From NCBI GenBank assembly GCA_026125285.1, contig JAHCLO010000024.1:1-64000 (forward strand): 64,000 bases of DNA, in the 5' to 3' direction. The number at the start of each line of letters is the position of its first letter. The stretch's first letter is position 1. Made by a program: the position numbers and the translations under genes. Source of the DNA: Verrucomicrobiia bacterium. GTDB taxonomy: Bacteria > Verrucomicrobiota > Verrucomicrobiia > Limisphaerales > JADLHS01. The notes under the pieces are model-generated. The model saw only the letters and a list, made by a program, of their open reading frames with translations, searched no databases and was not told where the DNA came from. Of the stretch, positions 1 to 8,394 are shown one piece after another.

Positions 1-939
1 CTTTTCGGACAGAACGGTGAGGTCTTCGTTCACGTTCTCCAGACCGGCGGCGTATTCCAGCTTGGCTTCCTTTTTGGCGACCGCCTCTTCTTCGCCCTCG
101 AACAATTCCTTGGCCGTCTCGCGCCACGCGCCGAAGTGATACTCGTCGAATACGACCAGGTCCCACTTTACCTGGTGCAGCCACTCGTTCTTGGCCTTGA
201 TGTTCCCGGCATCGTCGCGGCCCAGTAGATCCTGGAACGAACCGAAATAGACGAGCGGCTTGCTGGCGGAAACCTTCGTTTTCATTGGATCGCTGCCAGA
301 ATGGCGCGACTGATATTGCCAGCCAGCGAAGTCCACGTGCGATTCGAGGTCCGTTTGCCACGCATCCTCCACGGCGGGCTTGAACGTGACCACGAGCACG
401 CGCTTCGCCCCGAGTTTCCGGGCGAGTTGATAGGTGGTGAAGGTCTTGCCGAAGCGCATCTTGGCATTCCACAGGAAGCGCGGGACGGCGTGCATGTCCT
501 CCTTCCAGATGGAATGGAAATAGGCGTGGGTCTTTTCTACGGCGGCACGCTGCTCGGCGCGCATGGGAAAATTCTGGTCGCGCGTGCCTGCGATTTGCTG
601 CCCCTTGCGGAGCGCAATCAGCACGGCCTTCAAGTCCTTGACCGTGCAGCGCATCCATTCCAGTTCCGTGTTCTCGAATTTCTTTTTGACGAGAGCGGCG
701 CGTACCTCATGGTCGGTGAACGTCGTGCCGTCGTCGCGCTCGGCCACCTCGTACAGTTCAATTCTGTAATTCTTGATGTTGGCGGTCTTGAGCTGCTCGG
801 CGACGCGCTGCTTTACGTTGCGCGTGGTCTGGCCGACCTTGAGCAAACCCGCGTGCGCCTTGTCGTCAATCGAGTAGGCGTAGATGCGCGGACGCGCTTC
901 CGGCTTCGGCGCTAGGATTTCTTCGATGGTCTTACTCAT
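1..939 (-). CDS. GIY-YIG-like/DEAD helicase of a restriction system (3' end cut by window)
   Basis: The 313 visible N-terminal residues run off the window edge. Residues about 18-100 look like a GIY-YIG-type nuclease domain (RIYAYSI, then LLKVGQTT and KQRVAEQL). A superfamily 2 helicase core follows, with a Walker A-like MRFGKT at about 161-166, a motif Ia-like VLVVTFKPAVEDAW near 181 and a DEYH motif II near 265. Restriction helicases of this kind translocate on DNA and cleave or deliver cleavage. It overlaps the upstream methylase gene by 8 nt and is the third gene of an operon read leftwards. The nuclease assignment is by motif only; the helicase is clear. Confidence 0.8.
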   Translation of the reverse strand, partial: MSKTIEEILAPKPEARPRIYAYSIDDKAHAGLLKVGQTTRNVKQRVAEQLKTANIKNYRIELYEVAERDDGTTFTDHEVRAALVKKKFENTELEWMRCTVKDLKAVLIALRKGQQIAGTRDQNFPMRAEQRAAVEKTHAYFHSIWKEDMHAVPRFLWNAKMRFGKTFTTYQLARKLGAKRVLVVTFKPAVEDAWQTDLESHVDFAGWQYQSRHSGSDPMKTKVSASKPLVYFGSFQDLLGRDDAGNIKAKNEWLHQVKWDLVVFDEYHFGAWRETAKELFEGEEEAVAKKEAKLEYAAGLENVNEDLTVLSEK

Positions 940-2506
940 CGTCGCTGGCCCTCGGACGGATGCAGGCTTCAATGTGAGCAATATCGGCCTTGCTCAATCG
1001 GTATTTCTTGTAAAGCGCCTCGTCCGTCCAAAGGCGATCCCATCTCTGTTGCGGAATCCAAGTGTATGTTGCGCGAGTTGCGTGCTGGGTGATCTTACGT
1101 AGGGATACCAGAAAGCGGAAAAGACGTGTGTTGAGATAACTTTGCAGGCTTTCGGCCTGCTTCTTTGAACCCACGTAAAAAAACAAGTATGTCTGCGTGC
1201 AAACCGAAGGTGATTCCGCGATGAAGCTTGGGCCGAGCACCATCGCAGGCCGAGCACCACGTTCACCGTAGGCCGCAGAAACCATCACCTTCCATTTGTC
1301 AATGAGGTGCGGACTTTTGGTGATGTCCTTGCGAGCGATGCCGCCGACGAGCCGCTTGCCAGCGCGACCATAATAAAGCGCCACGTCATTCGCCTTTTTC
1401 TTTTCACGGAAGCCCTCGAAATTGGATGTCCAGCCAAACTCCTTGTCAGCGGAAAGAATATCAATGATGGACGGCTCGCCTGGTGCGAGCACCTTCTTGA
1501 GGATGTTTAGCCCACGGCTATCGCGCACAAGAACATCGTATTCGTTCAGGTCGCGCGGCATCGGCCCGATGGTTTCCTCGCCCGTAACAGTGGTTACTTC
1601 GCATTTACCCGCGTTGTCTCGATCCCAAAGGAAATAGCAAATGCCGCCCTCGAAATCTACGCCCGGAAACACCAAGTCCATGCGCTCGTAGTCCATCAGC
1701 TTTCTGATATGTCGGTCTTCCAGCATGGATTTGCGGAAATCACTCAAGCCAAGTCCAGACGCCATCCACCGAGAGGGAATAACCATCGAGAGATAGCGCG
1801 GCTCAAGTTTCTTCGCCTGCTCGACAAACTTGTTGTAGATGGGAATGTCGCGCGTGCCGCCGTCACTAGCCAATTGATACGGCGGATTTCCGATGATTAC
1901 GTCGAATTGCATATTACCTCCGAAAATCTTGGTGAGCTGAGTCTTGATGTTGTCGGTGTGAATGAACGCGTAGGCGTGGGTTTCCAGTCCCGCCGCGCGG
2001 TTAAAAACGGATTTGCCCGCGCCGCAATACTTGCATTTGTCGCCATCCCAAGTGTGTTTGAGGCGCTTGAACCAGATGTTGCCATCGTCGCTGGTGAAGG
2101 ATTTGGCGATGGAGTGTTTGCCCTTGGCGTGCTTGGAGCAATACACGCTGCGCCGCGCGAGCAGGCTGGTGATTTGCGTGATGCCGATGCCGAACACCTG
2201 CCGGGTCAGGATGTGGTTCACGCACTTTTCCAAGTCCGGAATTTCCTGCTCCAGCCCCTTGGTGAGGCGGCTGGTGATCTCGCGCAGGAACACGCCGGAT
2301 TTGGTGCAAGGGTCGAGGAACTTCACCGTCTTGTCCGTCCAGATGTTTGCGCCCTTGTTGTTCGCGGCCCACGCCTCAGCCAGCGTGTCCAGCATCCGGT
2401 TGGCGAACTCCGGCGGCGTGAACACCTCGTCGTTGGAGAGGTTCGCGATGCAAGTCAGCACGTCCGGGTTGCGCCCGCGTAGTGCAAAGCCGGCCTGTGG
2501 AATCAT
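932..2506 (-). CDS. Eco57I-like adenine-specific DNA methyltransferase
   Basis: A 524-residue N6-adenine methyltransferase. Residues 27-31 (EVFTP) and the SAM-binding motif I at about 63-72 (FLDPCTKSGV, an unusual form of DPACGSG) are followed by the catalytic motif IV NPPY at 207-210. Between them lies a possible zinc-binding insert (C123, H126, H131, C158, C161). The C-terminal half would be target recognition. It starts inside the stop codon of the upstream methylase subunit (ATGA overlap) and overlaps the helicase gene downstream, so all three are translationally coupled. It probably protects host DNA at the site cut by the helicase/nuclease partner, or takes part in a restriction complex. 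Confidence 0.85.
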   Translation of the reverse strand: MIPQAGFALRGRNPDVLTCIANLSNDEVFTPPEFANRMLDTLAEAWAANNKGANIWTDKTVKFLDPCTKSGVFLREITSRLTKGLEQEIPDLEKCVNHILTRQVFGIGITQITSLLARRSVYCSKHAKGKHSIAKSFTSDDGNIWFKRLKHTWDGDKCKYCGAGKSVFNRAAGLETHAYAFIHTDNIKTQLTKIFGGNMQFDVIIGNPPYQLASDGGTRDIPIYNKFVEQAKKLEPRYLSMVIPSRWMASGLGLSDFRKSMLEDRHIRKLMDYERMDLVFPGVDFEGGICYFLWDRDNAGKCEVTTVTGEETIGPMPRDLNEYDVLVRDSRGLNILKKVLAPGEPSIIDILSADKEFGWTSNFEGFREKKKANDVALYYGRAGKRLVGGIARKDITKSPHLIDKWKVMVSAAYGERGARPAMVLGPSFIAESPSVCTQTYLFFYVGSKKQAESLQSYLNTRLFRFLVSLRKITQHATRATYTWIPQQRWDRLWTDEALYKKYRLSKADIAHIEACIRPRASDDE

Positions 2507-3207
2507 AGTGTTGCCTCCGGCGTTGCGGCGACCAGTTCACTCACGGTCATCGGCGGGTAGGTCTTGGTGGGCGTGAAAATCTCGTGTTTGCCGAGTTGTG
2601 CGAAGAGTTCCCCCTCAGTGCTGAAAGCTGATGACTGGGTAAGGCTTTTCAAGCTGAAATCCCGGCGCTGGAAGCGGCCCTTCCAGAGATACGCCCACTC
2701 GGCAAAGGTGATGGGCAGATCATCCCAAGTCCGCATCTTCATGGCATCGCCATGCACGAGGTTTACAGAAAGCACACAGATGGCGGCGCGATAGAAAACG
2801 TCGGACTCGTCGAGGTTCAAATACTCGGCAAAGATTTCCAGCAGGTTCGCGCGGCAATCAGCGATGTTGTCCGGCAACAGTTCGATGCCGTAGATACACA
2901 TCAACCCAAACAGCGCGAAGTGCCGTCGCTCAAAATCGGACTTCCCGTATTTGAGTTCCACGGCAGCGAGTTTGCGGCGGAGGACTGGCACGACGAAGTT
3001 GCCGCTCCCGCACGCCGGCTCCAGGAAGCGCGAGTCGATGCGCTCGGTCTCGCCCTTCACCAGATCGAGCATGGACTCGACCATCCACGCGGGGGTGAAG
3101 ACTTCCCCATGGTCGGCGACACGCTGCTTGGATTTGACCAGGCTCATCAGCAACCCTTTTTCAGCGTCGATTTCGCGGCGCGCTTTCTGTTGAGTGGTTT
3201 CGGGCAT
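2503..3207 (-). CDS. Restriction-system methylase subunit without NPPY motif
   Basis: A 234-residue protein with an N-terminal helical segment, EVFTP at 35-39 and a classical SAM-binding motif I (FLEPACGSGNF, about 61-71). No (D/N)PPY catalytic motif is visible, so it resembles half a methyltransferase. Family members of this size are usually annotated as restriction endonuclease subunit M. As first gene of the operon, coupled by ATGA to the Eco57I-like methylase, it may bind SAM or DNA in a heteromeric methylase. Whether it is catalytic alone is doubtful. Confidence 0.75.
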   Translation of the reverse strand: MPETTQQKARREIDAEKGLLMSLVKSKQRVADHGEVFTPAWMVESMLDLVKGETERIDSRFLEPACGSGNFVVPVLRRKLAAVELKYGKSDFERRHFALFGLMCIYGIELLPDNIADCRANLLEIFAEYLNLDESDVFYRAAICVLSVNLVHGDAMKMRTWDDLPITFAEWAYLWKGRFQRRDFSLKSLTQSSAFSTEGELFAQLGKHEIFTPTKTYPPMTVSELVAATPEATL

Positions 3208-3636
3208 TCAGTTTCGGGCAACGACCTGCTTCATGCGTTCACGATGGGCCGGTATGTTGCAGGAAGCGAGTCCGGCGTGCATCAAAAAACGCAGATGCCG
3301 ATTGAAACAATGAGTCGCCGAGGGACTGGTGGAATTCGCCGAACCGAGGCATCGGCTATCGCGTTAGTCTGGTGTTCCAGACCGCAGGTAGAACAGGGCT
3401 GCCCAAAGGCGGCCCGTTTTGCCTTTGCTGATGAGATCAGCCGGCGTGCGGCCTTCAAATTCCTCCATCTCTTTCAAGAGCCACGGGCCGATTTCCTCGG
3501 ACTTCATCAGTTGCTTGCGTTCGTTGCAGACCTCTAAACCTCGCGCAGCTTCGCCGCATACACGAGACGAATGGGGTCCTGAACTCGACTGTTGGAGGCA
3601 GCTTCCGATGCGTTCGTAGTGGCTGATGGTAATTGG
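3208..3636. other. Intergenic stretch upstream of the restriction operon
   Basis: About 430 bases separate the restriction operon from AbiEii. The only coding signal I can support is a 47-codon minus-strand ORF, listed separately. The promoter of the leftward restriction operon should lie near its left end, but I see no clear -35/-10 pair. The other short ORFs here show no family resemblance. Confidence 0.4.
3364..3507 (-). CDS. Small 47-residue protein, possibly DUF2384/Xre-MbcA-ParS-like remnant
   Basis: The ORF starts at an ATG and its C-terminal half, with EFEGRTPADLI and then a short helix, recalls the end of the MbcA/ParS antitoxin (DUF2384) domain, where a G-x-x-P-x-x-L/I pattern is followed by a helix. 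The same frame stays open upstream without an ATG, which suggests a longer ancestor that has lost its 5' part. It lies between AbiEii and the restriction operon on the same strand. The assignment is weak; it may be a decayed antitoxin or not a gene. Confidence 0.3.
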   Translation of the reverse strand: MKSEEIGPWLLKEMEEFEGRTPADLISKGKTGRLWAALFYLRSGTPD

Positions 3637-4659
3637 CTATTTGTGGTTGAACTCGGCCTCCCATTGACTGAGGAGTGCGATGATTTGACCGAATTCCGGC
3701 GGCTTGCCAAAGAACATCTGTTGCATTCGCGTGTAGTCGTCCCGCAACGCTTTCACGCGGTCCTCGGGCGGCGTAATGTGCAATGTTCCTTTTGCCGCTT
3801 CGCTATAGCGCGCCCAACTTGTTCTGAAGAACAGGCTCTTGTGCTGGGCGACCCGTGCGAGCAGTTCCGGCTTCGCGACGGCAGCCGTCGCCACTCTTTT
3901 GCGAATCAACTCGTGAAAGTCGGCGTAATGACGCGAGAACCGATCCGGGATCGGTTTGTCCGCTGGGCGATGAAATTCGGCGTGCAGGATGGTGGCCTTT
4001 TCCCAGAAGGTTCGTTCTGCCGACAGCACTTTCACTTTGGCACTCGTCTCACGGAAGCCCTGCGGGAATTCTTCCGCTATGTAGGGAGTAATGGTTTTTG
4101 ATTCGCTGGGCCAGTGGTCTGCCCGCGCTCCCATTTCGATTTTCACCACGCGCCTGATGTATCCGGCTGCGTCGGGCGTAAAGCTGGACGGGTAATCAAA
4201 CATCAAGGTCTGTTTGTCCGGGTCTTCATCGTCCGCTCGAAGCGACCACTTCTCATTGGTCCGCACCTTTTCCTTGATGGCCTGATTCAAGGCGGGTTGA
4301 AGCACGGAACTGATCTTTTGCTGGCAGGCGATCTTGAGCGCCTCAATGCGACGTTGTTTCTCTTTGTTGCTCGCGCCCGCCTCGGGCTCATTGGCGCCTC
4401 CAAAACCGAGCCAGTTACGGTCAATCGAAACATCAATGTCCTCCGAGAACCGCTCGATGACCTTGAACACTTTGGAAAGCGACGTGCCGCCCTTGAAGAT
4501 GAGATGCTCGCCAATCTCCGGCAGTCGGAACAGTTCTTTCAACGTCCAGCAAACCCAGAAGTCTTTCTCGACGATGACCGCATCAAAGCCAGTTTGTTGC
4601 GTGGTGCGCTGAAACACTTCGGCGCGCTCGCGGGGCGAAAGTTGGAGAACAGAATCCAT
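3637..4659 (-). CDS. abiEii: AbiEii-type nucleotidyltransferase toxin
   Basis: A 340-residue protein of the AbiEii/AbiGii toxin family (DUF1814-type nucleotidyltransferase). The two diagnostic motifs are present: KGGTSLSKVF at about 56-65 and SEDIDVSID at about 72-80, where the two aspartates are metal ligands of the polymerase-beta fold. The E31-K32-D33 segment also fits the family. AbiE toxins modify tRNA or other targets to arrest growth of phage-infected cells. The gene starts 1 nt after the stop of the antitoxin gene, the standard bicistronic order with antitoxin first. Its length is normal for the family. Confidence 0.9.
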   Translation of the reverse strand: MDSVLQLSPRERAEVFQRTTQQTGFDAVIVEKDFWVCWTLKELFRLPEIGEHLIFKGGTSLSKVFKVIERFSEDIDVSIDRNWLGFGGANEPEAGASNKEKQRRIEALKIACQQKISSVLQPALNQAIKEKVRTNEKWSLRADDEDPDKQTLMFDYPSSFTPDAAGYIRRVVKIEMGARADHWPSESKTITPYIAEEFPQGFRETSAKVKVLSAERTFWEKATILHAEFHRPADKPIPDRFSRHYADFHELIRKRVATAAVAKPELLARVAQHKSLFFRTSWARYSEAAKGTLHITPPEDRVKALRDDYTRMQQMFFGKPPEFGQIIALLSQWEAEFNHK

Positions 4660-4660
4660 C

Positions 4661-5272
4661 TTATATTTGAGTGATCTGTTGAGCGAGTGGACGCATCCAG
4701 GCGGGCAGCTTGGGTGTGAGCGCCGCCAGATCCTTTTTCGTCCGGGCGTCCAAGTCTTTCTTCAGTTTTGCAACATGCTTCGGCATGTCCGGGCTGCCAT
4801 GCAGGTATCGCAAGGCCTGAATCACCAGTCCTGCGCGCGTGCCCGCCCCCAACAGATTTCGGGGCGCGGCCCGGCGGAACACGAGCATCAACTTCCCCAG
4901 CGCCACCCGCCGCGGCACACCGTCCGTCAGGATGATGACTTTGGCTGGCACTTGATCGGACAACCCCAGTGCATTCGCGGCGTAAGCTCCGGTGAACTGC
5001 CACTGCGCGTGGCTGCCGTCCATGAGCGCTCGCACGGTCGCCATGATGTCAGGTGCGGTCTGGCCGATGATCGGATTCGAGCGCGGCAAATCATAAAGCC
5101 CCCGACGAATCCGCCGAATCTTCCCCGCCTTGACCAGGCGGCTCAAAGCCTTGCGAACGGCATCCTGGCTGCCTAGGTCGGCGAAATGCCTCGCAGCAAA
5201 TACCGAAGCTGGCGGTCGTGATCGAATTGACCGGAGTATCGCTTTATCAATGGGTTGAGTCGTTGTCTGCAT
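4661..5272 (-). CDS. abiEi: AbiEi-type antitoxin (DUF6088 family)
   Basis: About 203 residues from the ATG at 5272 (MQTTTQ). An N-terminal winged-helix region includes SQDAVRKALSRLVKAGKI followed by RRIRRGLYDLPR, typical of AbiEi/DUF6088 antitoxins, which bind promoter inverted repeats and repress their own operon. A longer ORF reaches 5317, but its extra residues would be encoded by a perfect inverted repeat that looks like the operator, so the later start is preferred. It lies directly upstream of the AbiEii toxin gene with a 1-nt gap. Confidence 0.85.
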   Translation of the reverse strand: MQTTTQPIDKAILRSIRSRPPASVFAARHFADLGSQDAVRKALSRLVKAGKIRRIRRGLYDLPRSNPIIGQTAPDIMATVRALMDGSHAQWQFTGAYAANALGLSDQVPAKVIILTDGVPRRVALGKLMLVFRRAAPRNLLGAGTRAGLVIQALRYLHGSPDMPKHVAKLKKDLDARTKKDLAALTPKLPAWMRPLAQQITQI

Positions 5273-5279
5273 TTGCTTC

Positions 5280-5311
5280 TTGTCACAAAAACTGCCTTGT
5301 TTTTGTGACAA
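5280..5311. promoter_or_regulatory. Perfect inverted repeat, likely AbiEi operator
   Basis: TTGTCACAAAAAC (5280-5292) and GTTTTTGTGACAA (5299-5311) are exact inverse complements, with 13-bp arms and a 6-bp spacer. The repeat lies 8 bp upstream of the preferred antitoxin start. AbiEi proteins are known to autoregulate through promoter inverted repeats, so this is the probable operator; overlap with promoter elements is inferred. Confidence 0.7.
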
Positions 5312-5435
5312 TGACAAGGCTGTTCTCTGGCCGCCAGATCGAGAAACCTTGAGGCGCGGTTCGTCAACACAGCGATGTTAATCTCGTCGAAATCCGGATG
5401 CGGTTTGATTGGCATGATTCGCGGGCCGCCCTAAG

Positions 5436-6917
5436 TCAGAGGATTCGTCTCCACCGTGAGAACCACTTTGCAACGCTGCCGTCTGGTTCGAGGGGCGGCA
5501 GCTTAACTCGCCGGAAGCCGCGCTCGCAGTGGACGAGCACACACTCGTGGTCGCGAAGGTTGCGGAGCTTGTGGGGCTTGATTTTGTGTTCCTCGATTTC
5601 GTTGTAGTTCACATTGCGCTTGCCAGCGCTGAATCCCCACGAGCGTTTGATGACGCGCTTCTTGCCGAGAAAATCGGCGGTTTGTACTGCGTCAGCTTCG
5701 TCGGCAGCGCGGAAGACCATGCGATTGCGGAGATTCAGCGTGAGCACTTTGGATTTGTCGTTGCCGAGCGGCGGCACGAACGAGGTGGTGCTCTGTGCGG
5801 CGGCGACGATGGTCGCGCCAGCCTCGCGGATCACGTCCACGCAGTTGTAATCGCTCGTGCCGTCTTCGCTGGCCGTCATGAACCGCTGCGCTTCATCCGC
5901 CCACAGGATCAGCACGTTGTCCTTCGCGCGTTCGGATTTCGATTTGTCGAACCGGCGGAGCGCGTGACTGTAGTAAAGCAGCTTCAGGAACGTGTTCACG
6001 TAGCGGCGTTCGGTTTGGAATCTCTGCGGCATCGTGGTGAGGATGATTTTGCCCTGATCAATTGCAGCGAAGTCGAAGGTGCTTTCGCCGGTGCAAAACA
6101 CCTCGGCGACTTCGGGCGTCAGGAAGTATTGCAGGTAGTTGCCAATCGTTTCACGAACGCCGCCCGATTGCTCATCAGGCTGGTTGAGAAAGCGATGGGC
6201 GAAGTGGGCGTAAACGGCGGCGCGCCGCGGCGTTTCCAGAAGCCCCTCCAGATTTTCCATCTCTTCTTCCAGCAAATCGCGGTCGGACAAAAGCTCGAAC
6301 GCGCCCAGCAACGTCACCGGGCGGCCCAACTCGTAAAGCAATTCGAGGGCATGGGCGATGTGGGTTTGCGCCTGGCTCTTGAAGAAGCCTTTGTCCCCGC
6401 CCTGGCCGAGACTCGTGGCGGTATCGACGACGAACTTGGCGTAGGTAGTGAAGGGAATGCTGCGGTCGCCGGTCAAGTTGAAGCGGTGGATCGGTTTCCA
6501 CTGCGCATCCGTGTCGGCGGAGCGGATTTGCAGGTGAATCAGGTCGTGCTCCCGGTCGTAGTGCTTCGCCATCGCCGCCAGCGTTTCCCAATAGACGCCC
6601 TTTTCGTCAATGCACAGGCCGCCCCAGGTCGGCTCATTCTGGAACACTTGGTGAGCGAGCTGATTGATCCCGGAACTGGTCTTGCCCGAACCAGTGTCGC
6701 CGGTGATGAGCCAGCCGCGACAAAACTGGGTGCGCTTCCAGTTCAAACCGCCGAGTCGCGCCACGAACCCTTTGCGACTGCTCGGAAGGAAGAGCAGACA
6801 AACGGCGATGAGGATCAGCAGAATGCCCCCGATGGCGAAGACGTATTGCGGATACTTCAACCCGAGAATGAGGTCTGGCGGCATGATCGGGCCGAGTTGA
6901 AAGAGTTCGAGTCTCAC
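5436..6917 (-). CDS. Type IV coupling-protein-like ATPase (VirD4/TraD family)
   Basis: About 493 residues. One N-terminal membrane helix (about residues 26-45) is followed by Walker A GDTGSGKT near 74 and a Walker B-type LILWADEAQRF near 350, the layout of membrane-anchored conjugative coupling ATPases that hand relaxase-bound DNA to a type IV secretion channel. The GTG at 6917 overlaps the upstream stop codon (GTGA), so I prefer it to the TTG at 6923. It ends an operon read leftwards with a small membrane protein and a ParA-like ATPase. Its relaxase partner is probably the MobF protein encoded at 21168-24020. Confidence 0.85.
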   Translation of the reverse strand: MRLELFQLGPIMPPDLILGLKYPQYVFAIGGILLILIAVCLLFLPSSRKGFVARLGGLNWKRTQFCRGWLITGDTGSGKTSSGINQLAHQVFQNEPTWGGLCIDEKGVYWETLAAMAKHYDREHDLIHLQIRSADTDAQWKPIHRFNLTGDRSIPFTTYAKFVVDTATSLGQGGDKGFFKSQAQTHIAHALELLYELGRPVTLLGAFELLSDRDLLEEEMENLEGLLETPRRAAVYAHFAHRFLNQPDEQSGGVRETIGNYLQYFLTPEVAEVFCTGESTFDFAAIDQGKIILTTMPQRFQTERRYVNTFLKLLYYSHALRRFDKSKSERAKDNVLILWADEAQRFMTASEDGTSDYNCVDVIREAGATIVAAAQSTTSFVPPLGNDKSKVLTLNLRNRMVFRAADEADAVQTADFLGKKRVIKRSWGFSAGKRNVNYNEIEEHKIKPHKLRNLRDHECVLVHCERGFRRVKLPPLEPDGSVAKWFSRWRRIL

Positions 6918-7279
6918 GGCCAAACCCTCCCGATGAGATACCCGGCGAGCACGCCAGCGATGGTGGCAAAGAACGCGGCAGCGCGAGTGATTCGCGCAGC
7001 ACGGTTGGCCGGCGGCTGGCTTCGCAATAATTCGAGCAAAGCCGCCGACTGTCCCTGAAATGCCCGCGCGGATTCGGCGAGCTTCGCGATGTCCGCACGG
7101 AATTGTTCAAACGACGGAAACTCCCGCCGACGGATTTCGTCCCAATGCCGCTGGTGGATTCGGAACAACTCGACGAGGAGCATCACCGCGTCGTCTTCTC
7201 GCAGCCGATGTTTATCGCGCCACTCGGCGACGGCCTCGTCGAACTCTTCGTCGAAGTTGGGCTGTTCGGAATTTGGCAT
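6914..7279 (-). CDS. Small tail-anchored membrane protein of the transfer operon
   Basis: A 121-residue protein, acidic and helical for the first 90 residues, with a single hydrophobic segment near the C-terminus (AAAFFATIAGVLAGYLIG). I recognise no family. It sits between the ParA-like gene (3 bp away) and the coupling-ATPase gene, which overlaps it by four bases, so it is almost certainly co-translated with them. It could be a membrane partner of the coupling ATPase; that is inference from position. Confidence 0.7.
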   Translation of the reverse strand: MPNSEQPNFDEEFDEAVAEWRDKHRLREDDAVMLLVELFRIHQRHWDEIRRREFPSFEQFRADIAKLAESARAFQGQSAALLELLRSQPPANRAARITRAAAFFATIAGVLAGYLIGRVWP

Positions 7280-7282
7280 GGT

Positions 7283-7975
7283 TCAGTTGGTCGGCAGTAG
7301 CAGACCGACAACAGTTTCGATTTCGGCGTAGAGCTTACGCTGCCACATTTGGAGGCGTTGACGGTCGAGCAGACTGAAGCCTGGGTGTTTGACCGCTCCC
7401 GAAATGGTCAGGTTCTCCGCGTTAAGTGCTTCAACGAGCCAGTCCTGCATTCGCGACATCGCGATTTCACGTCCGCCGAGATTGTCTTTGAGTTGCGCCC
7501 GCACTTCGGATGATTCGAACAACGCGAAGCTGTCGCTGTGCGCAGCGTTGCGAACGACCACGTAGCTGCATTGCTTCGCGAACTGGTCGGTCAGTCGCTG
7601 AATCTGGTCCACGCTGTCGGATTCATGATTCACCGGCATGACGAGCGTGAGCGCCGCGCTCAGCGCGGTCAGCACGGCGGGCAGATCAATTTCGGTGAAG
7701 TATTCAATGAACAGGTCGGTGGATGCGGCACGACAATCCATGACGACCAGATTCGCCTTTTCCAACGCGGCGAAGATGCCGTCCAGTTCGCGACGGTTGT
7801 CCAGGTCGAGGAATCCCGTGTCCGGGTGAAACCGCTTCAACGTCGAGTTCTCGTTGTCGGAATCAATGGCGACGTGGGCAATATCCTTGTCTTTAAGGAA
7901 CTGGACGAAGTTGACGGCGAAGAAGCTTTTGCCCACACCGCCTTTGCCGTTGAGAATCAAATTGAGACGCTTCAT
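7283..7975 (-). CDS. ParA/MinD-like P-loop ATPase of the transfer operon
   Basis: A 230-residue deviant Walker ATPase. The N-terminus has NGKGGVGKSFFAVNF at about 8-22 (KGGVGKS signature), then DSDNENSTLKRF in place of the usual D-D-P-Q segment, and VVMDCRAAS near 76. Such ATPases either segregate plasmids or position conjugation machinery; StbB/TraL-like members accompany transfer genes. Overlap with the upstream gene (4 nt) and its place ahead of the coupling-ATPase gene favour a mobility role. Confidence 0.8.
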   Translation of the reverse strand: MKRLNLILNGKGGVGKSFFAVNFVQFLKDKDIAHVAIDSDNENSTLKRFHPDTGFLDLDNRRELDGIFAALEKANLVVMDCRAASTDLFIEYFTEIDLPAVLTALSAALTLVMPVNHESDSVDQIQRLTDQFAKQCSYVVVRNAAHSDSFALFESSEVRAQLKDNLGGREIAMSRMQDWLVEALNAENLTISGAVKHPGFSLLDRQRLQMWQRKLYAEIETVVGLLLPTN

Positions 7976-8394
7976 GTACTTTGAGGTTTAAGCATCCGCA
8001 CCTGGGCGATGCGTGGGCCGCGAGTGCGGGTCGGCTGTGCTTCATCACCGTTGTGGGTTTGGGGCGATTCGACGGGTTGCGGCGTGTCCGCCGTTGGTTG
8101 CGGGTTGGTTTCGTCCGTGGACACTGCCGGGACAGACGGTTTCCTTCGTCCTGGCCGTTTGCGTGGACGGACGCCTTCGCCGAGTACCTGATGACAGAAC
8201 ATCGCGATGGCCGTCTTGCTCGTCGGCAGACAATGCTGCGTGAGCAGATCGGCAATTGAGCGATACGACGCGCGCTTCTGCCGCAACTCCGCGATGACTT
8301 CCTTCGCCGGCATCAGGTCTTGGAACTTCTCTGGACGGCGCGGCGTAAATTCATCAACCGCCTTGCGGACTGTGGCTGGGTCAAACGAGGACAT
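7972..8394 (-). CDS. Plasmid/transfer accessory protein, HTH-like N-terminal half
   Basis: About 140 residues from the ATG at 8394 (MSSFDP). The N-terminal part (VIAELRQKRASYRSIADLL) looks like a helix-turn-helix of the kind found in accessory proteins of conjugation operons (TraK/StbC-like). The remainder is basic, proline-rich and probably disordered. It overlaps the ParA-like gene by 4 nt. A longer ORF reaching 8724 has no coding character before this ATG. It may bind the neighbouring repeat region, by analogy. Confidence 0.6.
   Translation of the reverse strand: MSSFDPATVRKAVDEFTPRRPEKFQDLMPAKEVIAELRQKRASYRSIADLLTQHCLPTSKTAIAMFCHQVLGEGVRPRKRPGRRKPSVPAVSTDETNPQPTADTPQPVESPQTHNGDEAQPTRTRGPRIAQVRMLKPQST

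Noticed and set aside
4666..5003. Opposite-strand ORFs over the AbiEi gene and other long antisense ORFs throughout
   Set aside because: High GC content leaves many antisense frames open; they lack family motifs and lie over well supported genes.
5173..5415. Minus-strand ORF with MPIKPHPDFDE start
   Set aside because: The start looks plausible, but the ORF then runs through the AbiEi operator and into the AbiEi gene in another frame; at best a remnant.
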